Shown one piece after another: positions 1-9,255 of a stretch of DNA of 64,000 nucleotides (its first letter is position 1; each line of letters begins with the position of its first letter). A program made the position numbers and the translations under genes. The notes below the pieces were generated by a model. It was given only the letters and a program-made list of their open reading frames with translations. It made no database searches and was not told the DNA's origin. This stretch comes from Hyphomicrobiales bacterium (GTDB lineage: Bacteria; Pseudomonadota; Alphaproteobacteria; Rhizobiales; Rhizobiaceae): assembly GCA_900471925.1 (NCBI GenBank), contig UCGV01000024.1:186001-250000 (forward strand), in the 5' to 3' direction.

Positions 1-2
1 AG

Positions 3-1778
3 ATCAGTGTCGATGCGCTGCTCGTCTGCGCCGGCTGGACACCCTCGGTGCATCTCTTCTCGCAGTCGCGTGGCAAGGTCGCTTTCGATGCCGAGACGCA
101 GCGTTTTCTGCCCGGCACTTATGCGCAGGATTGCCTGTCCGTCGGCGCTTGCAATGGCACGGATGGCCTGCAGCAGGCGGTCGAGGAATCGCTTGCGGCG
201 GGTGAGCTGATGGCGCAGGCCGTCGGCAGGCAGGCGGGCAACAAGATCGCGCTTTCCGTCGAACAGTCTTTCGACTGGACCGGCGGCATGATCGGCGCGG
301 CGGAGGGTGCTGGACCTGACAAGAATGCCAAGGCCTTCATCGATTTCCAGCACGATGTCTGCGCCAAGGATATCCGCCTTGCCGTGCGCGAGGGCATGCA
401 TTCGATCGAGCATATCAAGCGCTTCACGACGAATGGCATGGCATCCGATCAGGGCAAGCTTTCCAACATGCATGGCCTGGCAATCGCTGCCGAAACGCTC
501 GGCAAGGACATTCCGCAGGTCGGTCTCACCACTTTCCGTGCACCCTATACGCCTGTCACTTACGGTGCGTTGATCGCGCATTCGCGTGGGCCACTCTTCG
601 ACCCCGCGCGCAAGACGCCGCTGCATGCCTGGGAGGAAGCGAAGGGCGCAGTCTTCGAGGATGTGGGCAACTGGAAACGTGCCTGGTTCTATCCGCGCGC
701 CGGCGAGACGATGCATCAGGCCGTTGCCCGTGAATGCCGCACGGCGCGTGACGTCGCCGGCATTTTCGATGCTTCGACGCTTGGCAAGATCGAAGTCGTT
801 GGGCCCGACGCGGCCGAGTTCATGAACCTCATGTACACCAACGCCTGGGATACGCTGAAGCCCGGCAAGTGCCGTTATGGCATCATGCTGCGTGAGGATG
901 GTTTCGTCTATGATGACGGTGTCGTCGGTCGGCTCGCCGATGATCGCTTCCATGTGACGACCACGACCGGCGGGGCACCGCGCGTGCTCAACCATATGGA
1001 AGACTATCTGCAGACGGAATTTCCGCATCTGAAGGTGTGGCTGACCTCGGTGACGGAACAGTGGGCCGTCATCGCGGTTCAGGGGCCGAAGGCGCGCGAG
1101 ATCGTGGCGCCGCTTGTTGAAGGGCTCGATATTTCCAACGAAACCTTCCCGCATATGAGTGTCGGTGAGTGCAGGGTGGCGGGCGTTCCGGCGCGTCTCT
1201 TCCGCGTCTCCTTCACCGGCGAGACAGGATTCGAAATCAACGTGCCGGCCGACTACGGCCAGTCGGTGCTGGAAGCGGTCTGGGCCAATGCAGAGCCGCT
1301 CGGCGCCTGTGTTTACGGCACCGAAACCATGCATGTGCTGCGCGCCGAAAAGGGCTACATCATCGTCGGCCAGGACACGGATGGTACGGTAACGCCTGAC
1401 GATGCCGGGCTTTCCTGGGCCGTCTCCAAGAAGAAGGCGGATTTCGTCGGCATTCGCGGCCTGAAGCGATCAGATCTCGTGAAGGAGGGCCGCAAGCAGC
1501 TTGTCGGTCTCGCCACCAAGGATGCGAAGCTGGTGCTCGAAGAGGGCGCGCAGATCGTCGCCAATCCGAACCAGCCGAAGCCGATGACGATGCTCGGACA
1601 CGTGACTTCGGCCTATTGGTCTGAAAATTGCGGACGTTCGATCGCCTTTGCCCTGGTTGAAGGCGGACGCAATCTGGTGGGTGAAACGCTCTATGTGCCG
1701 ATGCCGGACCGGACCATCGCGGTCGAGGTGACGAATCTGGTGTTCTTTGACAAGGAAGGAGGCCGTATCCATGGCTGA
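3..1778 (+). CDS. soxA: Sarcosine oxidase alpha subunit, C-terminal part
   Basis: The frame is already open at the left edge, so this is the last ~591 residues of a protein normally near 1000. Heterotetrameric sarcosine oxidase demethylates sarcosine to glycine, passing the one-carbon unit to tetrahydrofolate. Visible parts are the tail of the FAD/NAD-binding domain (VDALLVCAGWTPSVHLF), a middle SoxA-type helical segment, then an aminomethyltransferase (GcvT-like) folate domain from about position 620 onward, with WYPRAGETMHQAVARE and CVYGTETMHVLRAEKGY. It overlaps soxG by 8 bases, the usual end of a soxBDAG operon whose first genes would lie upstream of this window. The identification is secure; the N-terminus cannot be judged. 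Confidence 0.95.
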   Translation: MSVDALLVCAGWTPSVHLFSQSRGKVAFDAETQRFLPGTYAQDCLSVGACNGTDGLQQAVEESLAAGELMAQAVGRQAGNKIALSVEQSFDWTGGMIGAAEGAGPDKNAKAFIDFQHDVCAKDIRLAVREGMHSIEHIKRFTTNGMASDQGKLSNMHGLAIAAETLGKDIPQVGLTTFRAPYTPVTYGALIAHSRGPLFDPARKTPLHAWEEAKGAVFEDVGNWKRAWFYPRAGETMHQAVARECRTARDVAGIFDASTLGKIEVVGPDAAEFMNLMYTNAWDTLKPGKCRYGIMLREDGFVYDDGVVGRLADDRFHVTTTTGGAPRVLNHMEDYLQTEFPHLKVWLTSVTEQWAVIAVQGPKAREIVAPLVEGLDISNETFPHMSVGECRVAGVPARLFRVSFTGETGFEINVPADYGQSVLEAVWANAEPLGACVYGTETMHVLRAEKGYIIVGQDTDGTVTPDDAGLSWAVSKKKADFVGIRGLKRSDLVKEGRKQLVGLATKDAKLVLEEGAQIVANPNQPKPMTMLGHVTSAYWSENCGRSIAFALVEGGRNLVGETLYVPMPDRTIAVEVTNLVFFDKEGGRIHG

Positions 1779-2319
1779 GGTCGCAATTCGCAAACCGGCT
1801 CTGTCAGGTCTCCTTGCCGGTTCGGCCACGGTGCGGCTGAGTGTGGCGCCGGTGGCCAGCCGTCTTTCACTGCGTGCGCCGGCTGAATCCATACCCGCGC
1901 TTTCTGCGGCACTGGGGCTGACCGTGCCGGTGGCGCCGAAGACTTCGGGCCGCGCCGAGAAGCGTGCGGCCCTCTGGCTCGGACCGGATGAATGGCTTGT
2001 CATCGACGAGGCCGGCTCGGACTTGCAGGCCCTGCTTGCAAATGCCGGAGTTCTTCATTCAGCGGTCGATGTTTCTCACCGCAATGTCGGTATCATCGTT
2101 TCCGGACCGGGTGCGGAGCTGACACTTGCGGCCGGCTGCCCGCAGGATCTCTCTCTGGACGTTTTCCCGGTGGGCGCCTGCTCGCGGACGATCTTCGGCA
2201 AGGTCGAGATCGTTCTCCTGCGCACCGAGGACGATACGTTCCGCGTGGAGTGCTGGCGATCGTTTTCCGATTATGTTTTCGGGCTGCTCGCCGAAGGCGC
2301 CGAGGATGCGGGACACTAG
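1771..2319 (+). CDS. soxG: Sarcosine oxidase gamma subunit
   Basis: A 182-residue subunit of heterotetrameric sarcosine oxidase. It has the family pattern of an N-terminal 'VRLSVAPVASRLSLRAP'-like stretch, then LWLGPDEWLVID and SAVDVSHRNVGIIVSGPGA, a diverged GcvT-like fold that packs on the alpha subunit. The ATG at 1771 is chosen over the upstream in-frame start at 1747 because AAGGAAGGAGG sits just before it. It overlaps the soxA stop by 8 bases, consistent with translational coupling. The 20-bp gap to the convergent hydratase gene shows no clear terminator. Confidence 0.9.
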   Translation: MAEVAIRKPALSGLLAGSATVRLSVAPVASRLSLRAPAESIPALSAALGLTVPVAPKTSGRAEKRAALWLGPDEWLVIDEAGSDLQALLANAGVLHSAVDVSHRNVGIIVSGPGAELTLAAGCPQDLSLDVFPVGACSRTIFGKVEIVLLRTEDDTFRVECWRSFSDYVFGLLAEGAEDAGH

Positions 2320-2339
2320 TACCGAGGCCGCCAGCGATC

Positions 2340-2825
2340 TCAGGCGTCTTCCGGCCGATCCTTGGGGTCGAACTGGATGATGGTGATCCAACGGGCGGTC
2401 AGCGCCGGCTTCTTTTCGTTCTCAATCTCGATCGAGACATCATAGGTCGTCATCAGCATGCCGGCGCCGCGGAAGCGGGCGTCGGAGAGGACGAAATGAC
2501 CGCGGATGCGGGTGCCGCTCCTGACCGGCGACATGAAGCGGATTTTGTCGAAGCCGTAATTGATGCCCATGGTCTGCTCACGCACCTTGGGCAGGCAATT
2601 GTAGTTCATCGTCGAAAGAAGCGAAAGTGTCAGGAAGCCATGGGCGATGGTTCCGCCGAAGGGGCTCTCGGCAGCGCGAATAGGGTCGACGTGAATGAAC
2701 TGATGGTCGCCGGTCGCCTCGGCAAAAGCATCGATCATTTTCTGATCGACAAGAATCCAGTCAGACAGTCCTGTTTCCGTGCCGACGAGCCCCCGGACAT
2801 CCGAGAGCGAGATTTCGATGACCAT
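2340..2825 (-). CDS. MaoC/NodN-family dehydratase (hot-dog fold)
   Basis: A 161-residue single-domain hot-dog protein of the MaoC/(R)-specific enoyl-CoA hydratase family, the same length as rhizobial NodN. The hydratase-2 signature is present: Asp40 and His45 in GDHQFIHVD, followed by GGTIAHGFLTLSLLS. Such enzymes hydrate 2-enoyl-CoA thioesters; the natural substrate here cannot be told. It starts 88 bp after the glgX stop on the same strand, so readthrough from the glycogen operon is possible, but the gap is much larger than those inside the operon. No nod genes are nearby, so a nodulation role should not be assumed. Confidence 0.85.
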   Translation of the reverse strand: MVIEISLSDVRGLVGTETGLSDWILVDQKMIDAFAEATGDHQFIHVDPIRAAESPFGGTIAHGFLTLSLLSTMNYNCLPKVREQTMGINYGFDKIRFMSPVRSGTRIRGHFVLSDARFRGAGMLMTTYDVSIEIENEKKPALTARWITIIQFDPKDRPEDA

Positions 2826-2913
2826 GCATTCCTCGTAGAAAAGCCGCAGCGCAAAGCTTTATCGCGCATTTATGACGATTGCGACAACGATTCACACCGC
2901 CTGACGTTGCGCA

Positions 2914-4878
2914 TCAATTTTCCACGAAAAAGGCGACCGACCGTGGATCGATCAAGCCCCGTCCGCCGGCCTTCCGCTCTTCACCGGGCAAGAGCTGGCG
3001 CCAGTCCGCATTGCCGGGAAGCGTGAAGAGTTGCCGCTGCTCCGAGCGATTGAAGAGGACGGCCAAGCGGGTCTGCCGGCCATTGGAACCGTCGTTTGTG
3101 GCGAGCACCATGCCGAGGGTGGAGAAGGCAGGCGTCTCCCATTCGCCCGTCGTCATCGGCTCGCCGGACAATGAAATCCATTCCACGTCGCCATTGCCGG
3201 AAAAGAAGGACAGGTCGGAAAACACCGAGAAGCGACGGCGAAGGGACGCAAGGAAGGCGGTATGGGCGATAAGATCGTCGTCCAGCAGCTTCCAGTCGAC
3301 CCAGGTGATTTCGTTGTCCTGGCAATAGGCATTGTTGTTGCCATGCTGGGTGCGCCCGCCCTCATCGCCCGCCGTCAGCATGATGCTGCCACGGCTGGTG
3401 AACAGGGTGGAGATCAGCGCTTTGACATCGGCTTTCCGACGCGCACGGATAACGGGGTAGGCGGTCTCACCCTCGACGCCGTTGTTCCAGGAATGGTTCT
3501 CGTTGTGGCCGTCGCGATTGTTCTCGCCATTCGCCTCGTTATGCTTGCCGTTGTAGGACACGAGGTCCATCAGCGTGAAGCCGTCATGGGCGGCAAGGAA
3601 ATTGACGCTGCGGGTTTCTGTTCCGCCATTGGCCGAGAAGATGTTCGACGAGCCGGCGAGCACGGTCGCAAGCGATCCTGTCTTCCACTCGTCGCCGCGC
3701 CAGTAGCACCTTACGTCGTCGCGCGCCCGGTCGTTCCATTCCAGGAAAGGCGCCGGGAAATTACCGAGCTGATAGCCACCAGGGCCAATATCCCAGGGTT
3801 CGGCGATCATGATGCGATCGGCAAGCAGGTCGTCGGCCAGGATTGCCGCCAACGTGCCGTTGCGATCGAAACCGTTCGCCGTACGGCCGAGAACCGGCGC
3901 CAGATCGAAGCGGAAACCGTCAATGCCGGCATTGCGCACGAAATGGCGCAGGCTGTCGATGACGAGCCGCTGAACGTAGGGATGATCGCAAGCGACCGTA
4001 TTGCCGGTGCCGGTATCGTTGACGAGCACGGAGGGCCGGTCGGTCACGTGGCGATAATAGCTGAGGTTATCGATGCCGCGCAGTGACAGCGTCGTGCCGT
4101 AGCGATCGCTCTCGCCTGTATGGTTGAAGACGAGATCGAGGATGACGGCGATGCCTTCCTCGTGCAGTTTCGCGACCGTGTCCCTGAGTTCGGCGATGCC
4201 GCCCGGCACCAGACGGGGATCGAGCGCCATGAAGGCGACGGGGTTGTAGCCCCAGCCATTCGTCAGCCCGAGCGGCGGCAAATGGCGCTCGTCGATCCAG
4301 GCGGTGATCGGCATCAGTTCGACGGCATCGACGCCGATGCGCTTGAGATGCGCGATGACCGAGGGATGAGCAAGAGCTGCCACCGTGCCACGCTGAGCTG
4401 TCGGCACATCCGGATGCAGCATCGTGAAGGGCTTGACGGCCACTTCATAAATAAAGCCGCCCGGCTTGAAGAGCGGCTTTTGTGTTTTGGCGGGCGCCTC
4501 TTTGGTGACGACCGACTTCGGCATCAGGTGCTGCGTATCCTCGCCGAAAGTGCCGAGGCGGGGATCATAGTGAAAGGGACGATCGACCGCCTTGGCATAG
4601 GGGTCGATCAGTAGTTTCGAAGGGTCGAACCAGAGACCGTTATCCGGGGCGTAGATGCCGTCGGCGCGGTAGCCGTAGCGGGCGCCTTCCTTCAATCCAT
4701 CGACGAAGAGACGGAAGACATGGCCGCTGTCGCGGGCCATGGAGAGCCTTGCATATTCCTTGTCGTCGTCATCGAAGAGGCAGAGATCGATCTGCGCTGC
4801 GTGATGCGACCAGACAGCAAATTCAACGCCCGTTTCAAAAACGATGGCGCCGCCCTGCGCGGAACTGTTGCCCCCCAT
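2914..4878 (-). CDS. glgX: Glycogen debranching enzyme GlgX
   Basis: A 654-residue GH13 isoamylase-type enzyme that cuts alpha-1,6 branches left after phosphorylase has shortened the outer chains. An N-terminal CBM48-like segment (FETGVEFAVWSHHAAQIDLC) precedes the catalytic barrel with VILDLVFNHTGE, the nucleophile motif DGFRFDLAPVLGR, the acid/base region MIAEPWDIGPGGYQ and NFLAAHDGFTL. It is the last gene of the glycogen operon, 13 bp after pgm, with a G-rich Shine-Dalgarno just before the ATG. Length and order match rhizobial glycogen operons. The N-terminus is a little shorter than some GlgX proteins. Confidence 0.95.
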   Translation of the reverse strand: MGGNSSAQGGAIVFETGVEFAVWSHHAAQIDLCLFDDDDKEYARLSMARDSGHVFRLFVDGLKEGARYGYRADGIYAPDNGLWFDPSKLLIDPYAKAVDRPFHYDPRLGTFGEDTQHLMPKSVVTKEAPAKTQKPLFKPGGFIYEVAVKPFTMLHPDVPTAQRGTVAALAHPSVIAHLKRIGVDAVELMPITAWIDERHLPPLGLTNGWGYNPVAFMALDPRLVPGGIAELRDTVAKLHEEGIAVILDLVFNHTGESDRYGTTLSLRGIDNLSYYRHVTDRPSVLVNDTGTGNTVACDHPYVQRLVIDSLRHFVRNAGIDGFRFDLAPVLGRTANGFDRNGTLAAILADDLLADRIMIAEPWDIGPGGYQLGNFPAPFLEWNDRARDDVRCYWRGDEWKTGSLATVLAGSSNIFSANGGTETRSVNFLAAHDGFTLMDLVSYNGKHNEANGENNRDGHNENHSWNNGVEGETAYPVIRARRKADVKALISTLFTSRGSIMLTAGDEGGRTQHGNNNAYCQDNEITWVDWKLLDDDLIAHTAFLASLRRRFSVFSDLSFFSGNGDVEWISLSGEPMTTGEWETPAFSTLGMVLATNDGSNGRQTRLAVLFNRSEQRQLFTLPGNADWRQLLPGEERKAGGRGLIDPRSVAFFVEN

Positions 4879-4891
4879 ATGCCCCCCGGGA

Positions 4892-6523
4892 TCAGGTGAT
4901 CACGGTCGGCTCGTTGCGTCCCGTGCGCTCACGAATGTTGGCAATGCTTTCGGCGGCCGCGATCAGATCGGCGAGCGCTTCTTGCGTTTCGATGTTGTGG
5001 CGAGTCGAATCCGGCTCGTAGCGCTCGATATACACGCGCAGGGTTGCGCCAGACGTGCCAGTGCCGGACAGGCGGAAGACGACGCGCGAGCCGCCCTTGA
5101 AGAGCACTCGAATGCCCTGGTGCTCGCTGACCGACTTGTCGACCGGATCGTGATAGGCGAAATCATCAGCCTTCTCGACGGTCAGATCGCCGAAGGTCTT
5201 GCCGGGAAGCGTGTAAAGCTGGCTGCGCAGATTATCGACCAGACCGTTTGCGGCATCACTGTCGACGCCTTCATAGTCATGGCGGGAATAGTAGTTGCGG
5301 CCGTAGGTCTGCCAGTGCTGGGTGACGATTTCCTGCACGCTTTCGCCGCGCACGGCGAGAATGTTCAGCCATAGCAGCACGGCCCAGAGGCCGTCCTTTT
5401 CGCGAACATGGCTGGAACCTGTGCCGGCACTTTCTTCGCCGCAGATCGTCGCCATGCCGGCGTCGAGCAGGTTGCCGAAGAATTTCCAGCCGGTCGGGGT
5501 CTCGTAGATGCCGATACCGCGCTTTTCAGCGACGCGGTCAGCCGCGCCCGATGTCGGCATGGACCGTGCAATACCGGCAAGACCGCCGGAATAGCCAGGT
5601 GCCAGATTGGCGTTGGCAGCGAGGATTGCAAGGCTGTCTGACGGGGTGACAAAAATACCGCGGCCGATGATGAGGTTGCGGTCGCCGTCGCCGTCGGATG
5701 CAGCGCCGAAATCGGGCGCATCCTCACCCATCATCTCGTCATAGAGCTCCTTGGCATGAACGAGGTTCGGGTCCGGATGATGGCCGCCGAAATCCGGCAG
5801 CGGCATGAAGTTGCGGACAGAGCCTGAGGGAGCGCCGAGGCGGTTTTCGAAGATTTCCTTGGCATAGGGGCCAGTGACGGCGCTCATCGCATCAAAGGCG
5901 ATGCGGAAGCCGAGGCTGATGAGATTGCGGATGGCGCCGAAATCGAAGAGCTCTTCCATCAGCGCGGCGTAGTCCTCGACCGGATCGATCACCGAGAGGA
6001 TCATGCCGCCAGGCAGCTCTTCCTTGCCGATGCGGTCGATATTGACGTCGGCGAAGTCGGCGATCTTGTAGCTTTCGATCACCTTGGAACGGGCGAAGAT
6101 CGTGTCGGTGATCTTTTCCGGTGCCGGGCCGCCGTTGTTGGCGTTGTACTTGATACCGAAGTCTTCGGTCGGGCCGCCGGGATTGTGGCTGGCAGAGAGA
6201 ATAATCCCGCCGAATGCCTTGTACTTGCGGATGATGTTGGATGCTGCCGGTGTCGAAAGGATGCCGCCCTTGCCGACCATGACCTTGCCGAAGCCATTGG
6301 CGGCGGCCATCTTGATCGCCTTCTGGATGACTTCGCGGTTGTAGAAACGTCCGTCGCCGCCGATGACCAGGCACTTGCCCTGATAGCCTTCCAGCGAATC
6401 GAAGATCGACTGGATGAAGTTTTCCGCATAGTTCGGTTGCTGGAAGACGGGAACCTTCTTGCGCAGACCTGACGTGCCGGGTTTCTGGTCCTGATAGGGC
6501 GTGGTGGGAACAGACTTGATCAT
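4892..6523 (-). CDS. pgm: Phosphoglucomutase (alpha-D-glucose-specific)
   Basis: A 543-residue alpha-phosphohexomutase that interconverts glucose-1-phosphate and glucose-6-phosphate, linking the glycogen enzymes and GalU to central metabolism. The phosphoserine loop is ILSASHNPGGP, the metal loop is GAASDGDGDRNLI, the sugar-binding loop is CGEESAGTGSSHVRE, and the C-terminal phosphate-binding loop is RLSGTGTSGATLR. It starts 1 bp after the glgA stop, so the two are surely co-transcribed. Rhizobial pgm loss is known to affect glycogen and surface polysaccharides. Confidence 0.95.
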   Translation of the reverse strand: MIKSVPTTPYQDQKPGTSGLRKKVPVFQQPNYAENFIQSIFDSLEGYQGKCLVIGGDGRFYNREVIQKAIKMAAANGFGKVMVGKGGILSTPAASNIIRKYKAFGGIILSASHNPGGPTEDFGIKYNANNGGPAPEKITDTIFARSKVIESYKIADFADVNIDRIGKEELPGGMILSVIDPVEDYAALMEELFDFGAIRNLISLGFRIAFDAMSAVTGPYAKEIFENRLGAPSGSVRNFMPLPDFGGHHPDPNLVHAKELYDEMMGEDAPDFGAASDGDGDRNLIIGRGIFVTPSDSLAILAANANLAPGYSGGLAGIARSMPTSGAADRVAEKRGIGIYETPTGWKFFGNLLDAGMATICGEESAGTGSSHVREKDGLWAVLLWLNILAVRGESVQEIVTQHWQTYGRNYYSRHDYEGVDSDAANGLVDNLRSQLYTLPGKTFGDLTVEKADDFAYHDPVDKSVSEHQGIRVLFKGGSRVVFRLSGTGTSGATLRVYIERYEPDSTRHNIETQEALADLIAAAESIANIRERTGRNEPTVIT

Positions 6524-6524
6524 T

Positions 6525-7970
6525 TTAGCTCATGCCTTTCGAGACGAGGCTTGAATACAGGGCAACATAACGTTCGGCGCTCTTCTCCCAAGAGACGTCC
6601 GACTTCATGCCCTGCTTTTGCAATTGGGTCCAGACTTTTTGATCCGCGTAGAGGTGCATGGCGCGGCGCAGTGCCTGTAGCATGCTTTCTTCGTTTACGG
6701 GTGCGAATTGTATGCCTGTCGCCACCTTTGCTGCAAGTGCGGCGTGATTGGCATCGATCACTGTATCGTTGAGGCCGCCGGTGCGCGCGACGATCGGCAC
6801 GCAGCCGTAACGCAGGCCGTAAAGCTGCGTGAGGCCGCAGGGTTCGAAGCGCGAGGGGATGATGATCGCGTCGCAACCGGCCTGCATGAGATGCGACATC
6901 GGCTCGTTATAGCCGATGGAAACGCCGATGCGACCGGGGTTGCGGTTTGCGGCGGCAAGGAGGGCGCCTTCGAGTGCCACTTCGCCGGAACCGAGCACGA
7001 CGAGCTTGCCACCCATCGCCACGATTTCGTCCGCGGCGCCGGCGACAAGATCCATGCCCTTCTGCCAGGTAAGACGGCTGATGACGCAGAAGATCGGAGC
7101 GTTGTCGTGGTCGAGATGGAAGAATTCCTCAATCGATCTGCGGTTCTCCGCGCGGTTCTTGAGCGTCGTCGGACCGTAATGGGTATGGACGACCGGATCG
7201 GTCGCGGGATTCCAGATATCGGCGTCGATGCCGTTGACGATGCCCTGCAATACGTCGCGGCGGCTGGCGATCACGCCCTCCAGGCCCATGCCGAATTCCG
7301 GCGTGAGGATTTCTTCTGCATAGGAGGGGCTGACGGTAGTGATGGCGGTGGCTGTCTGCAGGCCGCCCTTCAGGAAACCGACATTGCCGTAATATTCGAT
7401 GCTTTCCGTCGCGAAGGCATGGGGCGGCAGGCGCAGACCGGAGAAGATCTCGGCGCCGAACTGGCCCTGAAAGGCGATGTTGTGAATGGTCAGGATGCTC
7501 GGCAGCTCGGGTGTCGGATAGTAACGCATGTAGACCGGCACCATGGCTGACTGCCAATCATGGGCGTGTACCAGATCCGGTCGCCAACCAGGCAGAAGGC
7601 CGGCGGCGATCTCGGAACCAGCCAGCGAAAGGGCGGCGAAGCGGCGCCAGTTGTCAGGATGGTCCTTGCCGGTCGTATCGAGATAGGGACCGCCGGGACG
7701 GTCGTAATAGGCGGGTGCATCGAGCACGAGGATATCGAGGCCCTCGTGCTCGACCTCGAGCACCCTTGCGGGCTGCCCAAGCAGATCCGGAAATTCCAGC
7801 CGAACGACCGGATTTTGCAGAACCTTCATGACGGCGGAATAGCCGGGCATGAGGGTCTTGGTTTCAATACCAAAGGATTTTAGGGCTATTGGCAGGGCGC
7901 CCGCCACATCGGCAAGGCCCCCTGTCTTGATCAAAGGGAAGACTTCGGACGAAACCGAAAGAACTTTCAT
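6525..7970 (-). CDS. glgA: Glycogen synthase (ADP-glucose-dependent)
   Basis: A 481-residue GT5 glycosyltransferase that adds glucose from ADP-glucose to alpha-1,4-glucan. The N-terminal ADP-glucose motif KTGGLADVAGALP is at residues 15-27. The C-terminal Rossmann half carries RLTWQKGMDL and the RFEPCGLTQLYGLRYG nucleotide-sugar region. It begins 3 bp after the glgC stop, keeping the enzyme that makes ADP-glucose and the one that uses it side by side. The length is normal and nothing is unusual. Confidence 0.96.
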   Translation of the reverse strand: MKVLSVSSEVFPLIKTGGLADVAGALPIALKSFGIETKTLMPGYSAVMKVLQNPVVRLEFPDLLGQPARVLEVEHEGLDILVLDAPAYYDRPGGPYLDTTGKDHPDNWRRFAALSLAGSEIAAGLLPGWRPDLVHAHDWQSAMVPVYMRYYPTPELPSILTIHNIAFQGQFGAEIFSGLRLPPHAFATESIEYYGNVGFLKGGLQTATAITTVSPSYAEEILTPEFGMGLEGVIASRRDVLQGIVNGIDADIWNPATDPVVHTHYGPTTLKNRAENRRSIEEFFHLDHDNAPIFCVISRLTWQKGMDLVAGAADEIVAMGGKLVVLGSGEVALEGALLAAANRNPGRIGVSIGYNEPMSHLMQAGCDAIIIPSRFEPCGLTQLYGLRYGCVPIVARTGGLNDTVIDANHAALAAKVATGIQFAPVNEESMLQALRRAMHLYADQKVWTQLQKQGMKSDVSWEKSAERYVALYSSLVSKGMS

Positions 7971-7973
7971 AAG

Positions 7974-9236
7974 TCAGATATCCAGCTTGTCGATCATCGG
8001 TTGGGTGATCAGGCAAATGCCGCTTTCCGTCCGTCTGAAACGCCGCGCGTCGAGTTCCGGATCCTCGCCGACGACAAGACCTTCCGGAATGACGACACCA
8101 TGGTCGATCACAACGTCCTTGAGCTGCGCGCGCCGGCCGATCTTCACGTTGGGCAGAATGACCGCACCTTCCAGCTTGGAGAAGGAATTGGCCCTGACAC
8201 CCGTGAAGAGGAGGCTTCGGTTGAGGCTCGCGCCTGAAATGATGCAGTCGCCGGCAACGACAGAGGAGGTTGCCGAACCACGGCGGTCTTCGTCGTCATG
8301 GACGAATTTCGCCGGCGGGGTGATTTCGGCATAGGTCCAGATCGGCCAGGACTTGTCGTAGATGTCGAGGGCGGGCACGATCGCCGTCAGGTCGATATTG
8401 GCCTGCCAGTAGGCATCGATCGTGCCGACATCACGCCAATAGGGCTCGTGCTCGAAATCCGAACGGACACAGGATTTGGCGAAGCGGTGAGCGACTGCCT
8501 TACCGTTCTTGACGATGTAAGGGATGATATCCTTGCCGAAGTCTCGGCTCGAGGTCGGGTCAGCCGCATCACGGCGCAAAAGATCGAGCAGGAATTTCGT
8601 GCGGAAGACGTAGATGCCCATCGAGGCGAGCGCAAAATCCGGCTTGTCCGGAATGCCCGGCGGGTCGGCCGGCTTTTCGATGAAGGCGAAAATCTCGTCC
8701 TTGTCGTTGACGTGCATGACGCCGAAACCGACGGCCTCCATGCGCGGGACTTCCAGGCAGCCGATCGTGACATCAGCGCCGGAATCGACATGCTGCTGGA
8801 GCATGTATTCATAGTCCATCTTATAGACATGGTCGCCAGCGAGAATGACCATGTATTCGACGCCGTAATCCTCGATAATATCGATGTTCTGATAGACGGC
8901 GTCGGCGGTGCCTTCATACCATTGCGTTTCGGATACGCGCTGGGAGGCGGGCAGGATGTCGAAGCTTTCGTTTCGTTCCGGACGGAAGAAGTTCCAGCCG
9001 CGTTGCATGTGGCGGATCAGCGAATGCGCCTTGTATTGCGTGGCGACGCCGATGCGGCGGATGCCGGAATTCAGCGCATTGGACAGTGCAAAATCGATGA
9101 TGCGGGCCTTGCCGCCGAAATAGACGGCCGGCTTGGCACGACGGTCCGTCAGTTCCTTGAGGCGGCTTCCCCTGCCGCCGGCGAGAACATACGCCATTGC
9201 GTCGCGGGCAAGTGGCTGAATGCGCTTTTCTACCAT
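7974..9236 (-). CDS. glgC: Glucose-1-phosphate adenylyltransferase
   Basis: A 420-residue ADP-glucose pyrophosphorylase, the committed and allosterically controlled step of glycogen synthesis. It has the N-terminal nucleotide motif AYVLAGGRGSRLKELTDRRA, the sugar-phosphate site FIEKP and a C-terminal left-handed beta-helix of hexapeptide-like repeats. A longer frame opens at 9272, inside glgB. The ATG at 9236 is preferred because GGGAGGAGAAA lies directly before it and because the Agrobacterium enzyme has this length and beginning (xEKRxQPLARDAMAYVLAGG). The gap from the glgB stop is 19 bp. Confidence 0.96.
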   Translation of the reverse strand: MVEKRIQPLARDAMAYVLAGGRGSRLKELTDRRAKPAVYFGGKARIIDFALSNALNSGIRRIGVATQYKAHSLIRHMQRGWNFFRPERNESFDILPASQRVSETQWYEGTADAVYQNIDIIEDYGVEYMVILAGDHVYKMDYEYMLQQHVDSGADVTIGCLEVPRMEAVGFGVMHVNDKDEIFAFIEKPADPPGIPDKPDFALASMGIYVFRTKFLLDLLRRDAADPTSSRDFGKDIIPYIVKNGKAVAHRFAKSCVRSDFEHEPYWRDVGTIDAYWQANIDLTAIVPALDIYDKSWPIWTYAEITPPAKFVHDDEDRRGSATSSVVAGDCIISGASLNRSLLFTGVRANSFSKLEGAVILPNVKIGRRAQLKDVVIDHGVVIPEGLVVGEDPELDARRFRRTESGICLITQPMIDKLDI

Positions 9237-9255
9237 TTTCTCCTCCCACCAGTCA